Below, one piece after another: positions 63,130 through 64,000 of a stretch of DNA of 64,000 bases. The position numbers and the translations under genes were made by a program. Numbering within the stretch: position 1 is the stretch's first letter; every line of letters begins with the position of its first letter. The DNA comes from CAIVAT01 sp037137455 (lineage in GTDB: Bacteria; Bacteroidota; Bacteroidia; Bacteroidales; FEN-979). The stretch spans positions 62,001 through 126,000 of the forward strand of contig JBAXKG010000001.1 in the NCBI GenBank assembly GCA_037137455.1, read 5' to 3'. The notes beneath the pieces were generated by a model that made no database searches, was not told the DNA's origin, and saw only the letters and a program-made list of their open reading frames with translations.

Positions 63130-64000
63130 TTACTTCAGCCTTATAATCTTTGCAGTTTCAACACGGTCGCCTATCATCAAACGGATGATGTATATTCCGG
63201 CTTGTTGGTTTTCGATTGAAAAATCCATTGTCCGGGTGGCCTTTACCTCCTTATTAATTACGATTTCTCCCCGAAGCCCGGTGATGAAAATAGTCATTGG
63301 CTCCTGATCGACCTCAGGGTTCAATTCCAGGGTAAACCTGCCATTTGTGGGATTGGGATAGACTTTGAACAACCCTGCCTGCGACTGCACGTTTGGAATT
63401 TCTTCATTGTTGATATTTTCCGCCTTTATACCCGGGGCGGGAGCCCCGGTGCAAAAGCTGCCAAATGGCGTAATATAAGCCCAAAGCCATCCGTCCGAAT
63501 CAACCCTGGTACCCGGGAGCAGCAAAATCTTCTGTCCGGCAATGAAGGTGGCGCCCCCGCCTGGTTGTATAAGAAACGTGGTACCGTTTCCGGCCACGCT
63601 GACTACCTGAACGGCATCATAGCATTTTATTTCGCCATCACCCAGAATTATATTGTTCACGTTGTTTCGTACCGGTATTACGTGAATTTCAAGGATGGGT
63701 GAAGCCTGACCTGTTCCGCAAAGATTGGAGCCTGAAACGCTTAAGTTTCCTGATAAGGCGGTTTCGGAAAATGTAACGGTAATACTGTTGCTATTTCCGC
63801 CTGCTGTGAGGGTTACCCCGGGAGGCAGGATCCAGTTATAAATAGAGGCATTAGAAATGGGATTCACCCAATAGGTAACACCTGCCTGGCCCTGAAACAC
63901 GGCTTCGGGGCCGTTCACGTCACCAGCCGGGGCAGGCATCGGACTGGGGTTCAATGTTGTACTTATAAACACAGGCCGTTCGGTAACTCTGAAAGTAACT
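63130..64000 (-). CDS. T9SS-sorted surface protein, N-terminus outside window
   Basis: The frame is open to the right edge, so at least 290 codons of a larger secreted protein are seen. Visible parts: a PKD/Ig-like beta domain (GPEAVFQGQAGVTYWVNPIS...GSNLCGTG), a second beta region (about 105-175), and a C-terminal T9SS type A sorting domain (FKVYPNPTNGRFTLEL, ending TAKIIRLK). It would be exported by type IX secretion and attached to the surface. It converges with the histidine kinase gene. Confidence 0.85.
   Translation of the reverse strand, partial: VTFRVTERPVFISTTLNPSPMPAPAGDVNGPEAVFQGQAGVTYWVNPISNASIYNWILPPGVTLTAGGNSNSITVTFSETALSGNLSVSGSNLCGTGQASPILEIHVIPVRNNVNNIILGDGEIKCYDAVQVVSVAGNGTTFLIQPGGGATFIAGQKILLLPGTRVDSDGWLWAYITPFGSFCTGAPAPGIKAENINNEEIPNVQSQAGLFKVYPNPTNGRFTLELNPEVDQEPMTIFITGLRGEIVINKEVKATRTMDFSIENQQAGIYIIRLMIGDRVETAKIIRLK

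Overview
The window reads as a chromosomal segment of an anaerobic member of the Bacteroidota, probably Bacteroidales-like. The lineage evidence is a set of Bacteroidota-type -7 promoter boxes (TAnnTTTG) before many genes, two proteins with C-terminal type IX secretion (T9SS) sorting domains, a TonB-dependent receptor with a surface lipoprotein partner, the Bacteroidota-specific DUF4295 ribosome-associated gene beside rpmG and ftsY, and many SPII lipoprotein leaders. An oxygen-sensitive glycyl-radical enzyme with its activase suggests anaerobic growth. The DNA is moderately AT-rich. No tRNA, rRNA, CRISPR array, transposase or prophage was seen.

Layout. 1-5.1 kb: truncated TPR protein, SRPBCC/GyrI-like protein, an SDR next to a steroid-5-alpha-reductase-like membrane enzyme, then a compact GC-richer stretch that looks like an uncharacterised structured RNA (minus strand, about 3560-3881), then clpS and a CoA-type NUDIX hydrolase. 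5.1-12.5 kb (minus strand): a probable corrinoid uptake set (BtuG-like propeller, BtuB-like receptor, T9SS surface protein), a hotdog thioesterase, rimO, ftsY, DUF4295 and rpmG. 12.5-17.3 kb: xerD-type recombinase, SDR, class III aminotransferase, radical SAM protein, HAD phosphatase. 17.3-30.5 kb: a glycosidase locus without SusC/SusD, with three six-hairpin glycosidase-like proteins, a GH172 (DUF2961) lipoprotein, a CAP-SPOR protein, and a TIM-barrel-like protein fused to an FGE/SUMF1-like domain. 30.5-40.5 kb: Ogt, Na+/sugar symporter, metallophosphoesterase, M23 peptidase, an EXPERA (EBP/TMEM97-like) membrane protein, SDR, lipoprotein aldose epimerase, PPK2, galactokinase. 40.6-58.7 kb: GH2 beta-mannosidase, GH92 alpha-mannosidase, DMT transporter, M64 peptidase, glycyl-radical activase, outer-membrane barrel, HypD-type glycyl-radical enzyme, GH31, transglutaminase-like lipoprotein, second FGE-like protein. 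58.9-64 kb: MFS exporter, VirK-like protein, a B12-binding protein with the CarH-type light-sensor motif followed by a histidine kinase, and a truncated T9SS cargo.

How the genes fit together. The secreted glycosidases, aldose epimerase, Na+/sugar symporter and galactokinase suggest breakdown of mannose- and galactose-containing glycans or glycoproteins. The M64 peptidase and hydroxyproline-dehydratase-like enzyme could add use of the protein part; this is inference. Corrinoid uptake genes and a B12-based sensor both occur in the window, though far apart.

Most notable: (1) the structured RNA candidate at about 3560-3881 minus, with a promoter box, a 10-bp long-range closing helix, GCAA- and UACG-capped hairpins and a terminator; (2) the CarH-like Wx9EH B12 sensor with an adjacent histidine kinase and no DNA-binding domain, a candidate light- or cobalamin-responsive two-component system; (3) several families of short intergenic repeats at gene borders, one of them inside the glycyl-radical activase gene.
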